The notes under the pieces are model-generated. The model was not told the DNA's origin. It saw only the letters and a program-made list of their open reading frames with translations, and did not search any database. A stretch of DNA of 64,000 bases, taken from Dichomitus squalens LYAD-421 SS1. Its lineage: Eukaryota > Basidiomycota > Agaricomycetes > Polyporales > Polyporaceae. Every line of letters begins with the position of its first letter. Positions within the stretch are counted from its first letter, which is position 1. The DNA lies in NCBI RefSeq assembly GCF_000275845.1, contig NW_006766885.1, positions 1,186,798 to 1,250,797 of the forward strand, written 5' to 3'. Both the position numbers and the translations under genes were made by a program. This document shows, piece after piece, positions 44,390 to 56,877 of the stretch.

Positions 44390-45567
44390 ATGCGGTCTTC
44401 TGCCACGCTCAGCAGCCTCCCTCCAGAGCTCCATGATGCCATCCTCGACCTGCTCGTAGGCGATCCGACTACGCTAAGGGCCTGTTGTCTTACGTGCAAG
44501 TTGTGGCTACCGCGAGCCCAACACAACCTTCACCTCCGAATCGCCATGAGCCAGAGGAACAGCGATGCGATCTCATCGACGCTTGCTATCCGTCCTCAGC
44601 TCGCCACTCGAGTTCGCGAGCTCACGCTGAACAGCGTTAAAGGACATCACAGGCCACCGAAGCACCTGCAGCTGTCGGGTCTCCAGCGACTGCGACTTGT
44701 GGATGTTGATCTGTCGGACCCATGGGTCTGCGTGGCGGTAGCTACAAGCGCCCCGTCTCTTCGGGAGCTAAGTCTGCGGGACTGCAGCGCCGACGACGCC
44801 GCAGCGTTCCATAGCTTAATTGGAAGGTTGACACAGCTCCGTCACCTCAACGTAGAACGTTGCAGGTCGGGATCCTACGACCAATCTATCGTCCCAAATG
44901 TCAGCATACCCACGCTGCTGTCACTGTCTCTCATCAACAACGAACCACGGGATGTCTCGACAGCAACTGTTGTTCAGGCCCTGATCGAGCATCCGATGGC
45001 ATTCCAAACGGTTCGCTTCCTCGACATAGGCATCGCCAGCGGGAATCTCAGCAGCTTCAACGAATTCCTCAGAGCAGTCGGACCCAGCCTTCGTGAACTG
45101 AGAGTCAGAGTAATCCCCGAGACGGTCTCCACACGTAAGTAGCCTGCTTTCTGTTTATCTTCCACGTCGCTAACGACAGACCTCCAAATGAAGCCCTTCC
45201 GTTGACACCCGCCAACTGCTCTGAGCTGCGGCTACTCGAATTCAAGATGGAGTTGAGGCGCTCGGCGCAGGGAATGGACCCTCTCTCGTGGGTTCCGGCT
45301 CTTTTGGACACCGTGCGAGCCCCCAAACTCCGCCTTGTCAAGTTCGTTATCAAAGCCCAGAGCGCGGCATGCAAAGACCTCGTGGCTTTTGACTGGGACA
45401 AGGTCGCTTGTACGCTTCAAGAGGAACGCTTCGCGTCCGTTTGCGAGGTGCTGTTCCATATTCATCATGCGAAGGACACGGCAGCCTCGTTCATCCGCAC
45501 ACGGTTGGGCGCGCTGCCCAACAACCGTGGCCTGAGAATTGTGCAGCGGGCGACGTCGAGCAAGTAG
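44390..45567 (+). CDS. F-box/LRR-like protein
   Basis: Two exons (44390-45134, 45194-45567) give 372 residues. The F-box is at the N-terminus: LSSLPPELHDAILDLLVGDP, then CCLTCKLWLPRAQHNLH. Leucine-rich repeats follow (LQLSGLQRLRLVDVDL, SLRELSLRDCSADDAA, LRHLNVERCRSGS, PTLLSLSLINNEP) and a C-terminal domain (VPALLDTVRAPKLRLVKFV). Likely SCF ubiquitin ligase receptor. It differs clearly from the 30-32 kb pair, so it is an older branch of the family; the decayed F-box gene that follows is its tandem neighbour. Confidence 0.8.
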
Positions 45568-45946
45568 TCATGGCGGGCCGTGGTCGTAGTAATGAGTCCT
45601 TTGCTGTGTCTGTCACTGTCATCTTCTAGAGGGAAACAAAGAGGAGTCCAGAGACTAGTTGGAACTTTTGGGACACGTTGTGTCTACAGTCGGATGTGGA
45701 ACGATGGCGTAGAGGTCACAGCGTTTTGCCCATCGACTATCATTCATGCACTGCATTCTAGCCATGTCGCGAGCACAAAGCGGGCGGTGTCTCAAGCTCT
45801 CCATTGTTCCCCTTTGGTCCGTCAGCCATGACCGGTTGACCGGCAAGTTCGTCTGTGGCCAAAGGCCCATGTCCTTTGGTCTATCACCTCTATAAGCCCT
45901 CTTGTTACCAACTAGCAACCTCATCTGACCTCTCTCCCGCCTCAGA
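45568..45946. other. Intergenic region between two F-box genes
   Basis: About 380 bp; 3' UTR of the upstream gene and promoter of the next. Nothing else recognised. Confidence 0.45.
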
Positions 45947-46790
45947 ATGGACACCCCCAGGACCCTACACGACATCCCCGTCGAGTTGCACCACGCCATA
46001 CTCGCCAACCTCGCTGACGACCCGAAGACTCTCAAAGCGTGCTCCCTCACGCACTCCCTGTGGTCACCGGAGGCTCGACGCCTCCTCGACCAACGCACTA
46101 GTCTGGATGTGACCGGAGACCAGGCACTAAAGGGAATCCGCATCACATACTCCTCACAGCCAGAACGCCTCGACCGCATCCGCCAGTTGACTCTGGATCC
46201 GAAGCGCGAACCCTTGCCGACGCATCGTCCTTCCTACCGAATTTCGTCCCAAGGCTCTCACTGTGGGCCTGCGTCTCGACCGTGGCTTCCACACACTTTC
46301 TCAGCAGAGCTGTGGAGGAGAGTGCTGCGTCAATCAAGACGCTGACGATGGACGACTGCAGGTTGAGTAACCCGAAAGGGCGGTTATATACCATCATGGC
46401 CCGATCCCCCTCCGGGCTATAACCGCCGTTGTAGTCTCTACGGAACTGGACCACCGCCCGACGCGCGGAACCTGTGTTCTTCCCTGGAATGCACGGTTCT
46501 AGAAGGCTTCATCGACCTCATGTGTTCTTCTTCCCTTACTGGTTCATCTCCCGTATGCGACAACGTGGGCTACAGCTCACTCGCCCCGACCAAGAGCTTG
46601 AGGACGGGCTGGCTGTCGAGCTTGCTGACTCAACCCCATCCATCTGCGTCACGTTCATCAAACCCTCTGCGCTCGAACCGACATCCATTCATATCATCTT
46701 TGGACAGGGATGCAGCTGTTCCAGCGATCAATGGTCGACTTACTTCAACCGACTATGGGTGGACGTGATCGCGGAGCCAACAGCTTTTTA
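45947..46790 (+). pseudogene. Decayed F-box/LRR-like gene
   Basis: Opens as a good F-box protein (LHDIPVELHHAILANLADDP, KTLKACSLTHSLWSPEARRL, RLDRIRQLTLDPKREPL), but the frame is lost near 46210. Related sequence then continues in another frame (FVPRLSLWACVSTVASTHFL, ASIKTLTMDDCRLSNPKG) and again in a third (VLEGFIDLMCSSSLTGSS, and LEDGLAVELADSTPSICVTF), with two stop codons near 46420. At least two frame changes and stops make a working protein unlikely. A sequencing error cannot explain all of them. Confidence 0.6.
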
Positions 46791-47112
46791 GCTCACCGAA
46801 CCAAAGCCGATCAACGAGATGGCTCTCGATCAGCAAAAGCCGGTTTGCCCCAGGATCCATCTAACTCAGGGAACCTTGACTTTTGGAAGCCCAGGGAGGA
46901 AGATCTGCCTGGACGTCAAGGTGGAAGAATTCCATCCCGCACGTCGAAACGACTCGATGGTATATACCTTGGACGTTCGGTTTGAGTAAAACAGCTCACG
47001 CTCCGAAACATCCTTCACCGTACTGCGCATAGCGACGTGTATGAAACCACTGAACGGCGATGTATAACATTAACTAGTAAAAGTCCGAGAGCAACGTAAC
47101 ATAAGTACTCAG
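46791..47112. other. Convergent 3' region
   Basis: About 320 bp between the decayed F-box gene and the Coy1 stop; no feature recognised. Confidence 0.4.
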
Positions 47113-50003
47113 CTAGTAAGGTTTCTGTGGACGCTGCACAGACGACCCAGACGATGTACTGCACTCATATAGTGTGAACAAAACAAGCAGATGCAGTGCA
47201 AATGCATAGAAGATAAAGGCGGTCCGAGTCCGTCGGTTACCTAGTATCGCACGTGTCAGCACGAGCACGCCTCGCTCTAGGACGTTCAGAGATTCGTATG
47301 CCCGAGTCGCTTCCTGTTAACAAACTGTCAGCGGCACACGTCACAGACATCTCACTGGGGAACATACTCTGCCGCGGAAGGCTTGGAAAGGGTTCATGGC
47401 CTCCTCACTATCCTCGGCGTCAGCGAAGCCCTTAGCGGATCACATCTGGTTCTGCTACGTACTATCTCGCACGATACTTGCTCATGTCGTCAGGACGGCC
47501 AGCAGCGTTCGAAGGTAACGGGTCAAGCTTTGATGGTCGGGTCGACGAGTCTTCGCGATAGCTCTGCATGTACCGGACCTTCTCGTACAGCTTCAGGTTG
47601 TCCGCTTGTAGGCTCTTGACTTCGGCTCGAAGCTCTGAGATGATGTTGAACTGCTTCCGCAGCTCTTCTTCGAGCTCTGCATTGCGTTGCCTGAAGCGAT
47701 CTCGCTGACTGGTCACGATCGGTAGGATTGAGGTATCAGCTGAAGGGGCGAATGGTATGGGTGTACTCCTCGCCGGTGACTCCTGTTGCATTATATCAAG
47801 TTAGTACGAAGTCGTTTATCCCGTGCTCTCCTACGCTTACCCCTGCCTTCTTGCCCAGCTCCAGGCTTGCCAGCACATCCACGGGTGTAGACGTGCCATT
47901 CGCAGAAGAAGCGCGATCACCAGTATCACCTTTTCGCTGGTCCATCTGGAGCAAGTCGGTCTCGAGCTTCTCATTTAGGGCTCTTTGTTTGTCCAGCTCC
48001 GACTCTGTTACCTCCAATTGCGATTTGACGGACTGGAGCGCAGCCTCAAGCTCGCCGTGCATGATCTGAAGGGGGGCCATGAGTACTGGCGAGGATGCCA
48101 GGATATATGAAGGAGACATACTCGGAACTTGGTGAGCTCTTCAAGTATGCGCTTGTTCTTCGTAGCCAGAAGAACCTCTAGGGGTTTGCCCCGCTGGGCG
48201 TTGGCCTTGTCTGCGTTGGGGTCAGGTAAGTGTAGACCAAGGGCATCACCATTGAGTGTCGCGTCGTCTTCTGCATCGTCGTCGTCTTCTAGGCCGGCAA
48301 ATTCGACATACTATTACCAAGGGTATCAATCTCTGCGTGAGGTGCCCTTGCGACCGACGATCTGACCTTCATGATCTCAAGCTCTCGCTTGATCTCATCG
48401 TAGTCGGCATACTGCTTGAGCTTGGCCTTGTATTGGTCGACCTCGGCCGCCTACATCTTTCATGGTTAGCCAGCCAGGTCCCAGATTGGTAGGGTGGAAC
48501 CGCACCTTCTTCTGAATCTCCCGCCCAAGCTCGTCGATCTTCTTGGAGGCCGCAGATTGAGCCTCCTCCGCGGCAGCCTTCTGGGCCTCGAAAGCTTGAG
48601 AGAGGCGGTCGGTCTCGGTCTCCAGATCTGCAACCTTGGTCTCGTACTCCGTGATGCTGGCAGCGGAGCCCAAGCGTGAGTGCAGAATAGCGAGTGACGA
48701 GTGGATGTCCTTGCTTACCGCGCAGTTCCTTCGTGGCCGCTTTTCATCGCCTCGATCTCGGCGCGAAGGAGCTCCTACATGATCCCTTTCAGAAACAAAC
48801 CAACAACCCATCCCGAAACGAGTGGGTACACACGTTACGACGTTCGACTGTGGCTATACGACTGTTCGCGTGTTCCAAGTCAGCGACCATCATGTCCAGT
48901 TCTGCGAGTTTCGCTACGACCTCCTGATCTGGAAGGGGTGTCAATATCTCTGCCTTTCCATTACAATGCCAGTAGTCACACCTTGCCGTTGAGTGTGGTC
49001 AAGCAGCTTAGCCTGGTTCGACTCATGAGAAGACCGGAGGTCGCGAAGCTGGTTCTTCGTCAGGGCAAGCTGGCGCTGGAGGTCCTGCTCACTGATGATA
49101 TGCGTAAGAACCCATGTACAGTATCTCGCACGAGAAGACGCACCGTTCCTCGTAGTTCCGCATCTTCTCGTCATACGTGGCGTTCAGCTCGTTCTCCTTT
49201 TGTGTCACCTTCTCCTGTATGAGGTCATCCATCTGCACTCCAAGTCAGTATATGCGTTTGCAACAGCAAAGTAGATTGACAACCAACCTTCTGTTCCAAT
49301 TGCTCCACACGAGACTCCGCCTTGCGCTTCGCGCTTTCCAGCGAAGAGGTCTCGCTGAGCCGCTTGCGCAAGTCAACATTCTCTTCGCGAGTGCGTTGCA
49401 ATTCGGCTTCCAAGTCGCGCGCCTCCGCGACTTTCACCGTCTGGTCCTATAATATGCGCAATTGACATTGTAGGGTAGATGCGCACGAACGATTCCATAG
49501 GAACGCACCACAGCAGCCTCGAGGAGAGGGTATGGATCTGGAGCTTCCGCTAGGACTTTGTACACGTTTAGAAATGCATTCTCTGCGGTCTTGCAACGCT
49601 TCGTCAGGTTGTCTATCTCGGTCTGGTAGGCTGGCAGAGACGAAACTTGGTTGGCAGTAGTGTGGACGGCTGGACCAACACGCACCTTTCAGCAAGCCCT
49701 TGATTGCCGTGAGCTTCTCCTCGTCCGGACTCTTCTTAAACTCTGCCCAAAAGGGTTATGACCTACACAGATCTCACAGTAGGCTGCGCGCACCTCTTGT
49801 GCGGTCTGCCAATGCCTTCCGCCCTACAACGCCCTCCTTCTGGTTCTCCACGACCTCGATTCCCTGGGCATCGAGAGTTTTCTGTAGTTCCGCGAGATTA
49901 ATATCTATCCGGTCCTCAGTATGAGTTGTGCAGTCCTATGGAGTTAGTACATACTCTTCCATGTCGCCAGAGCCCCAGAGAAGTTCTGCTCCGAAGCAGC
50001 CAT
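47113..50003 (-). CDS. COY1: Coy1/CASP Golgi coiled-coil membrane protein
   Basis: A golgin-like protein of the Golgi membrane involved in retrograde transport and SNARE/tether contacts. Many short exons run from 50003 (MAASEQNFSGALATWK) through NINLAELQKTLDAQGIEVV, DEEKLTAIKGLLKAYQTEID and NAFLNVYKVLAEAPDPYPLL, then long coiled coil (EARDLEAELQRTREENVDL, LRKRLSETSSLESAKRKAES, EYETKVADLETETDRLSQAF). The C-terminal CASP domain is plain: SQRDRFRQRNAELEEELRKQ, NLKLYEKVRYMQSYRED, YRARYEEAMNPFQAFRGR, then LERGVLVLTRAILGNRRTRT and one membrane helix (FIFYAFALHLLVLFTLYEC). Stop at 47113. The first intron carries a yeast-like branch point TACTAAC. The start codons of Coy1 and uS9m are 340 bp apart and divergent. 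Confidence 0.88.
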
Positions 50004-50343
50004 GTGGAATTTGCCTTGGAATGTACTGAGAGATATGTCACTGTCCGAGAGTGTCTGATCCAGGAGGCACCAGCAAGCCTATGAATTCCGAGAGCCCCGG
50101 TCCGAGATATTGTCAACAAGAAAGAGGTGTTACACGTCGAGGACGTCGGTTCCTGGCCACTGCGCGTTCGCGGTCTATGACACTCTATGCTGCTGCATTG
50201 GGCAGGAGGATCCCACGGCATTGGCAGTGGGTGTAAGCGCCTGCCGAGGTGCTGGACACTGTTACCGACAGCGAGCTCTGCCTGGGACACGGACTCGGAC
50301 GTCGCTAGGCCTCTTCTCGCTCTTTGTGGGGACTGCTCCTGTC
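50004..50343. promoter_or_regulatory. Shared divergent promoter, COY1 / uS9m
   Basis: 340 bp between divergent start codons of a Golgi protein and a mitochondrial ribosomal protein. No TATA box or repeat recognised. Confidence 0.4.
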
Positions 50344-51591
50344 ATGAACATTGCTAGACACGTCGCCAAGAGCGCACTCCGGTTCCGGACGTACGCAACC
50401 ACTGCGTACGTCCCTCCCGCCTCTCTCTCGACTCTCCAGAGAGCCCGTGTCCCTCCTCCCAAACCAAAACCCGAGTCCCCTACCTTCTACACCGGCCGCG
50501 CCACCTACTACGACCAGCTCCTTGCGCTCGAGAGCGCGGCAAAACACACCCGCTCTGCTCTGCAGGAACTCGAGCTGCTGCCCCTCCCTCGCTTCGCGCA
50601 GGAAAACCTTCCTCCCCTCTATGGCGTATGGAAAAACAAGCTAGACCTCGGCGAGCTCATGTCCGCAAAGCTCACGACGTCACGGTACCGCCGGTTTATC
50701 GCCCAGCTGAACCAGCTGAACGAGTACAGGCGGCTCGCGGAGGTCGCCGGACACGTCGAGCTGGCGGAACGCATACAACGCGTGCTTGGTATGTTCGAGA
50801 GGGACAACAAGGACGCGATCCTGGCAAGGGGCAAGAGGAAGCCGGTGAAGTTTGACGAGTACGGACGGTCGTACACGATTGGGCGGAGAAAGGAAAGCAC
50901 AGCGCGGTGTTGGGTCATCGCTGCTCAGTCTGCAGAGGGCGAGTCCGCCTCATCTGCCACTCCCTCCGAGGCTACTGAAGAGGTTACTACCGAGGTCACT
51001 GCATCGCAAACGCCAGATGTTCCGGAGTCGTCATCTCCCCCAGCGATTGCTGCTAGCATCGAGGGTTTCGAGAGCCCAGCCCCTCCGGTCAAGGTTTCCA
51101 CTACAAGTATCCTAATCAACAATATTCCTTTGTCTGAGTATTTGTGAGTTCTGCTACGCCCTAGCCATTGCTTCTGCTCCTCATCTTTTAAATGCGTATA
51201 CAGCCCACACGTCAGCGACCGTGAGCGCGTCGTGCGTCCATTCCGTATTGCCGGTCTCCTCGGCGCGTACAACGTGTTCGCCATCGTCCGAGGCGGAGGT
51301 AGCACCGGCCAGAGTGGCGCCGTGACCCTCGCCATTGCTAAGGCACTCGCTGCACATGCTCCAGATGTTGAGCCTCTGCTCCGCAAAGGTGCGTTGGAGG
51401 GAATCGTGTTCGCGGCTTGAGACTGACTCCTTGTTCCGCATCAGCGAAACTGCTTAAGCGCGATCCTCGCATGGTTGAGCGTAAGAAGACGGGTCGCGCC
51501 AAGGCTCGCAAGGCTGTACGTCCACCTGACTCTCCACACGAGTATGATATGCTAACCACTTTGTCGCTAGTACACTTGGGTCAAGCGGTGA
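50344..51591 (+). CDS. MRPS9: Mitochondrial small-subunit ribosomal protein uS9m
   Basis: Component of the mitochondrial ribosome small subunit. At the N-terminus, MNIARHVAKSALRFRTYATT is a basic, Ser/Ala/Thr-containing mitochondrial targeting signal. The uS9 fold starts at SYTIGRRKESTARCWVI, followed by a Ser/Thr/Glu insertion of about 60 residues. It goes on to ILINNIPLSEYL, then, after an intron, RPFRIAGLLGAYNVFAIV, GGGSTGQSGAVTLAIAKAL, and the conserved C-terminus LKRDPRMVERKKTGRAKARK followed by AYTWVKR. Three introns lie near 51147-51203, 51389-51445 and 51516-51570. The acidic insertion is typical of fungal mitochondrial uS9. An intact, housekeeping gene. Confidence 0.92.
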
Positions 51592-53620
51592 TACAGTCTC
51601 GTTGTGGTGCTTTGCAAGCATTCTGCTGCTACAATCATATATTTTTGGCCCGTGTTGTCGTAATCCATGCAACCTGCTCTAGTGTGTCCGCAGGATGTGG
51701 GCCAACGCAAGTCCCGCTGACAGGGATAACATGACGGGAGTGCTGCAGAGTTGAAGATGTTGCCAGTTTGGTACCGTACCTCAAGTTCTTTCTGTCCTCA
51801 ACTTGACATTCCAGGCATACTAGGTGCTATGCGACGCCTCTGCCTAACTGGCTCAGTTTGAACGGTTGTGAAAACCCGAGGACCGGCTTGGTGTGCATTG
51901 TAGACATGTTCCGGCATGCGGGCCAGACCGGCTATGCTGGCCTGTATTCGACAGGGTTTTCATGCCGTGGTCTATTGTTGGACGTTAAAACTGAATTTCT
52001 TCTGTTGGAGCGGTCTCGAACATCCGAGGACAGGAGCCTGTACACGTGACAACGACTCCCTCGAGCTTGAGGTGCATGCCCATGATGGCCGCTGTACGTC
52101 TTTCGCTTGCTGTAAACACCCGCTGCGACGCTAGCTGCCGATCGTTACACCAGGACCCCAAGTCCGACATCTCAACTATCCGGGTCACGATGATCGCACA
52201 TGCCTTGTGGCTGGGACGATGCCCGGTGCCCGGTTGAGACGCCTTGACTTCCAACGAATCAGGCCCTCTTGGAAAGGTGGTTCCGCGTTCAGTGGATTGT
52301 TTTCCTAGCGTAGGGCTCGGGTCGTAATCTGACATATGCTCTGACACCCCAGCGGAATGTCGAGCATTTCAAAGTCAACGACGACTCAACATCTACGTTT
52401 CATAGTTTGTGCCCGTATTCTTGCCCGAGACTGCTGCTTCTCCATGCACGCAGCTACAGATCAAGTGGTACTCACTCGTGCCAAAATATCAAACATATGT
52501 CTTGTGCTAGCCTGGTAGTGGTGCGATCCCCACAAATTAAGATTGGCCCAGAGCACAACGTGGGGCATCACGTGCCATTTCTGTCACGCTTTGGCGGGGA
52601 AAAGTACGAAATCCGCATAGGCTCGACGAGGGGAGCCCAATTGACAAAACGGCGACCGTAACTTTGTTGCGGGGTGCCCTTGCTACAAAGACACCGTTTT
52701 CGATTTTCTGTTTGAGAGGAGGGGACCGAGCCTATACAGAAATACGCATCGACCTCCCTGCCAATTCCCTGCCAAATCGTGGCTGAGCGCCGGCGGGGTT
52801 GTCACCCTTTGGCGGAGGGCACGTGCAATATCACGCTGTGACATAGCCCCACATTGTGCTCTGGGTCAATCTTATATTGGTAGCATAGTGACACAGTTCA
52901 GGCCGTCGTAGCTTCACAGAAGTCACAATAATCGCGTCGAATGCTCATAATCACATTGCTTTGCTCCGGCACGTCACGATCCTTACTGACCGTGCGGGAG
53001 ATAAACTGAAACGGAACGGTTGAGTACCTCTGCACCTCTCCTCTCCAACGGCAGACATGGAGGCCGGCAGACAGACAAGCTTCGGAAGTAGAGTGGATGA
53101 GATGTCAATTGTGGCACAGTATGAAAGCGTTGCATTATGTACCTCAGGCTGTAGTGCATGCTAGCCATCGTGACATCGCTGTACTCCCCTTAGAAAGAAC
53201 GCGTTGACATTGCGGACACACACCCTTATGCGTCGCTTCTTGATCCAACGATGTGGGTGAGGCTCCGGAGCTGCCCTTCTTGACATTCACTCCACATGAC
53301 CCAAGCCCGGAGATACACATCTACTTGGCATGCAGCCTGAGTTGACTGTCGATAAGAACCTCACCACAGTAATCCGCGGCCTAGTCGACCAGATGTATTT
53401 TCACCAAGCACTCGGAAGTGGCGGCATGAAGGATTCGAAATCAGTTAATCCTGTCGGTGAGATGCCGTTCGAATGAGAGGAGGGATTCATTGAAAGGCGA
53501 CACAGAGCATGAGGGAAGGAATAAAGGGATGAGAGCGAATGTATGTAATAAGGTACACCAAAAGCAAAAGATCCATGACAAGATAACCGGCGTCCCGTAC
53601 CACGCGCAAATGCGTGACCA
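51592..53620. other. 2 kb intergenic region with a degenerate inverted-repeat element
   Basis: Between the convergent uS9m and Bre1 genes. No gene recognised. The inverted arms at 52533-52880 are given separately; the rest holds only scattered short direct repeats. Confidence 0.5.
52533..52880. repeat. Possible degenerate MITE (imperfect inverted repeat)
   Basis: Left arm 52533-52565 and right arm 52847-52880 share, in opposite orientation, AAGATTGGCCCAGAGCAC followed by AACGTGGGG, with a handful of mismatches. About 280 bp separates the arms, which further share a short CACGTGCC and an imperfect GGCGG word inwards. No target duplication was found outside the arms. An old hairpin-type miniature element is likely but unproven. 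Confidence 0.45.
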
Positions 53621-56600
53621 TTATTGAAAATAAAGGGTGTTGACTTCGCCCCCAGAGAACGCAAGGTTGCAGGCCGGACACTTGCGTTGTCGCGTTGATA
53701 TACGGGCGTCGACGCATTGCTTGCAGAACGCTAGAAACAACGTTGGTCAACAGGCACACTATCCTCGCGGGTGGGCGGACTCACTATGCATGCACTTCGT
53801 GATCACTGTATTGCGCATATTGATCTGACATGTCGAGCACTTGAGCAGCTCCTGTCAATTTTTATCCAGGTCAGCTCTCGAGAGGATAGTTAATTCCCTG
53901 GAGCACCCTTACCATGCACTTCGCGAGGTCTTTCTGTACCTGGGTCTCCTTGGCGGTCGGGTCAGAAATGACGGATACAGATTTGAGCTTCGCCGCCTGT
54001 TTCTCTGCGTCCTTCTTGCTCTTGAGGAGGCTCTCCTCTAGCTTCCGGAGCTCCTCTCGCTTCTCATTGAGATTGCGTGTTTGCTCCTGGAATGTAGCCT
54101 TCATCTATCGGCGACATCTAGCTGTCAGTGGCGACGCAAACAAGGCGAACATATCACTCACCTCTTCTGCATTCCTGAGCTCTAGTCGAGCGCGTGTCTG
54201 CCAATCAGCAAGGTCGGCTTCAAGAGCACTCCCTCGCTCGCGCTGCTTGTCTGCCAGCTTCTTATACAGTCCAAGTTCCTTCTCCAGATCGGCCTGCGTA
54301 CAGTGCGGGTAAGTAACCGACCAATTTGTCGCAGGTGCCGGAAAACTCACCACACGAAGCGTAAGGCTCTTCTCGCTCTCGGTAAGTTTATCGATGGCCT
54401 TTGTCGCCTTCTCGAGGTTCATCGAAAGCCTCTTGCGCTCTGAATCCAAAGCGTCTTTATCGCGCATGCACTGATAGAACTTGTTCTCCGACTTCGCCCT
54501 CTGCGTAAAGTTCAGTGATCATGGAAAGCGCAAGACGGCGAGTCGCTTACCTCGGTGGTGAGCTTGGTTACTCGCTCTTCTAGGTTGGAGAGGTCGAAAA
54601 CCTTGTTCTTGACTTGGCGATCAAGGCCTTCCCACGCAGCAGACAACTTGTCTATCTCTGCATATAACGCCGACTCCGCCTATCCTGCGGTATGAGCACA
54701 TATGATACACCATAAATCATATAGGTAGCCCACCAGCTCACGCTGCTGATCCTGGAGGGCCAGCTTATCCAGCTCCTCCTGCTTGCGTTGCAGCTGTTCC
54801 GACAAGTGCGTGGCGTCCGCGGACATCGTCGACGCATCGCCATAGATAGCTTGATACCTCTCCAGCTGTTTCTGAACTTTGGCAAGCTGGCGTCGAGTTT
54901 CGGCTTCATTCTTGGCAATATCGGTATGATTACCTTGCAACGAAGCAAGAGTCTTCTCCAGCGCGGCGGCACGTTCTTCAGCAACACTGGAACACATTTC
55001 AGCCAATGACAAGGAGGCACCTTTGACGAGCCACGCACTGTAGCCTCTGCTTGAGATCCTCCACATAAGACGGACTTTCAACAGTACTCTGCCATATAAA
55101 CTTCAGGAGGTCCTCATCGCTAGCTTGAGCAGCGAGACGCGTTTTCAGTCTCTTGTTCTCCGACTCGAGAACCGCTATACGTTCCTAGGGGACCGTTAGC
55201 CTAAGTACGCGCCCGCGCTCATTCGCACGTACCGCACGATTCTCTGCCAACACCTTGAACTCCAGGATGGAAGCGAACTTGGCTGACTCTCTAGTCCTGC
55301 GTTCGTTGATTTCGGCCTGGTATTGATCCCGCTGTTCGCGAAGTCGTGCACTCTCGGAGTCTCGTCTACTGAGCATAACCTTCAACTCGTTTATCGCGGC
55401 TTCGTGTGAGGCCTATGAAAGTGGTGAATGGCGACAACTGGGTGAGAGATGGTGGAGGTCTACCTTCATGTTGCTCTCGACTTCCGAACGCGATGCAGTC
55501 AGGTTATCCAGCTGTTCCTTGAGCTTGCTCGCCTCCATCTGAGCTTCTTGAGAAGCATATTCTAGCCTAGAAGCACGCTCCAAGAGAACCTGGTAGTGGC
55601 TGGAGTTGGTCACGAGCTCTTCCGAAGGAATTTTGAGCTGCAATCCATGTTGCGTGAGCATACCTCTGGCGTTGACAAGTTGAAAGATAGCCAGGTACCT
55701 GTAGCTGTGCCTCATGCAACCGAACTCGCAAATCACCATTCTCGCGAACTAATTCCTCGATCTTCGCTTCCCGGAGATTCGCAAGGTCGAGCCATTCATC
55801 GGACTCAGCGCTGTGATTGCCATTGACTATCGGCGGCGGCTGAAAGGAATCGTCGAAGACAGTCTGTCATGGCGCTGTAAGACACAGAACGAAGGAAGCT
55901 TGGGCTTACCGCAGGAGACGATCCTCCGTTCTCAATAGATGGGCTTCGCAGTGATTCTTCCTTCATCGTAATGTGGTTTGGAGTCAAGGTTTTGCTCTGT
56001 AACCTATCCACACGCTTCTCCACCGCCAAGAGCTGCTCATGGTACCTCTCCGCCTTTGCTTCAGCATCACGAAGCCGCGCCCCAACATGCAATAGTTCGC
56101 CCCGGAGGGCTGAGCGCTAGAGGCACTTCAATCTTTACGCCATAGGTCATAGACGGCCACCACATACCTCTGCCTCAGCTTCATGACACTGCTTCAGCAA
56201 ATCCTCGTTGGAGGGACCTGTATGACTTTGGCTACTCAACGCAACAAACTCCTGGACTATCTCCAACGTATCATGCAACTTGTTTTGCAATGATTCCACA
56301 TAGGCCGGCTCTGCTCCGGGGGCGAGACGATCGGCGAGTTTACTGATACCTAAGACAGACGACAATATGAGTGCCCATTACATGCCAATGCGATACCGGA
56401 GAACGACTCGCCTTCGGACTCTGTCGGGAAAGAAGGGAGGTCCTCCGGCCTCGCGAGAGAGCGGATTGTGCCAATCAACTGCGCACGACATGAGGGACGA
56501 AATCAAACGCGTGCCATGGCCACTCACCTGCGTCCAGCACACCTCCAAGGCTGCTAATCCCGCTCGACACGTACTAAACCGTCGCTCTAGGTCTGCGACT

Positions 56601-56877
56601 CGTGCCTGGCTCCTCTCCGCCTCGCGTGAATAATGCTTCATGCGCCTGAATATGGCCTCCTTCCGAAACAACTACATTGCCCCGCATTAGCTACGCGCAA
56701 CCAACTCCCGGACTGCTGCTGAAGCACCTCGATATTATCGCCTTCTTTTGGCTCGTCACCATGAGACACAGCCGTTCCGTTAGGATGACTCGGCGAGGCA
56801 CGGTCGTCCGAGACCGCGCGCTTCTTGGCTCGCGAGTGTTCTCCATCGTCTGCGTGTGGCCTCTTCTTAGACTCCAT
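53621..56877 (-). CDS. BRE1: Bre1, E3 ubiquitin ligase for histone H2B
   Basis: Monoubiquitinates histone H2B with Rad6, in the nucleus, upstream of H3K4/K79 methylation. The N-terminus is MESKKRPHADDGEHSRAKKR, joined to LFRKEAIFRRMKHYSREAER, the Bre1 N-terminal domain. Long coiled coils run through many exons (LHDTLEIVQEFVALSS, LRGELLHVGARLRDAEAKAE, EEARRL-type segments, AALEKTLASLQGNHTD, MKATFQEQTRNLNEKREE). The C-terminal RING, in the last two exons (53851-53785 and 53730-53621), is CSTCQ-INMRNTVITKCMHTFCKQC, then CPACNLAFSGGEVNTLYFQ. All C3HC4 ligands are present. About 800 residues, normal. The start at 56877 fits the family. Confidence 0.92.
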
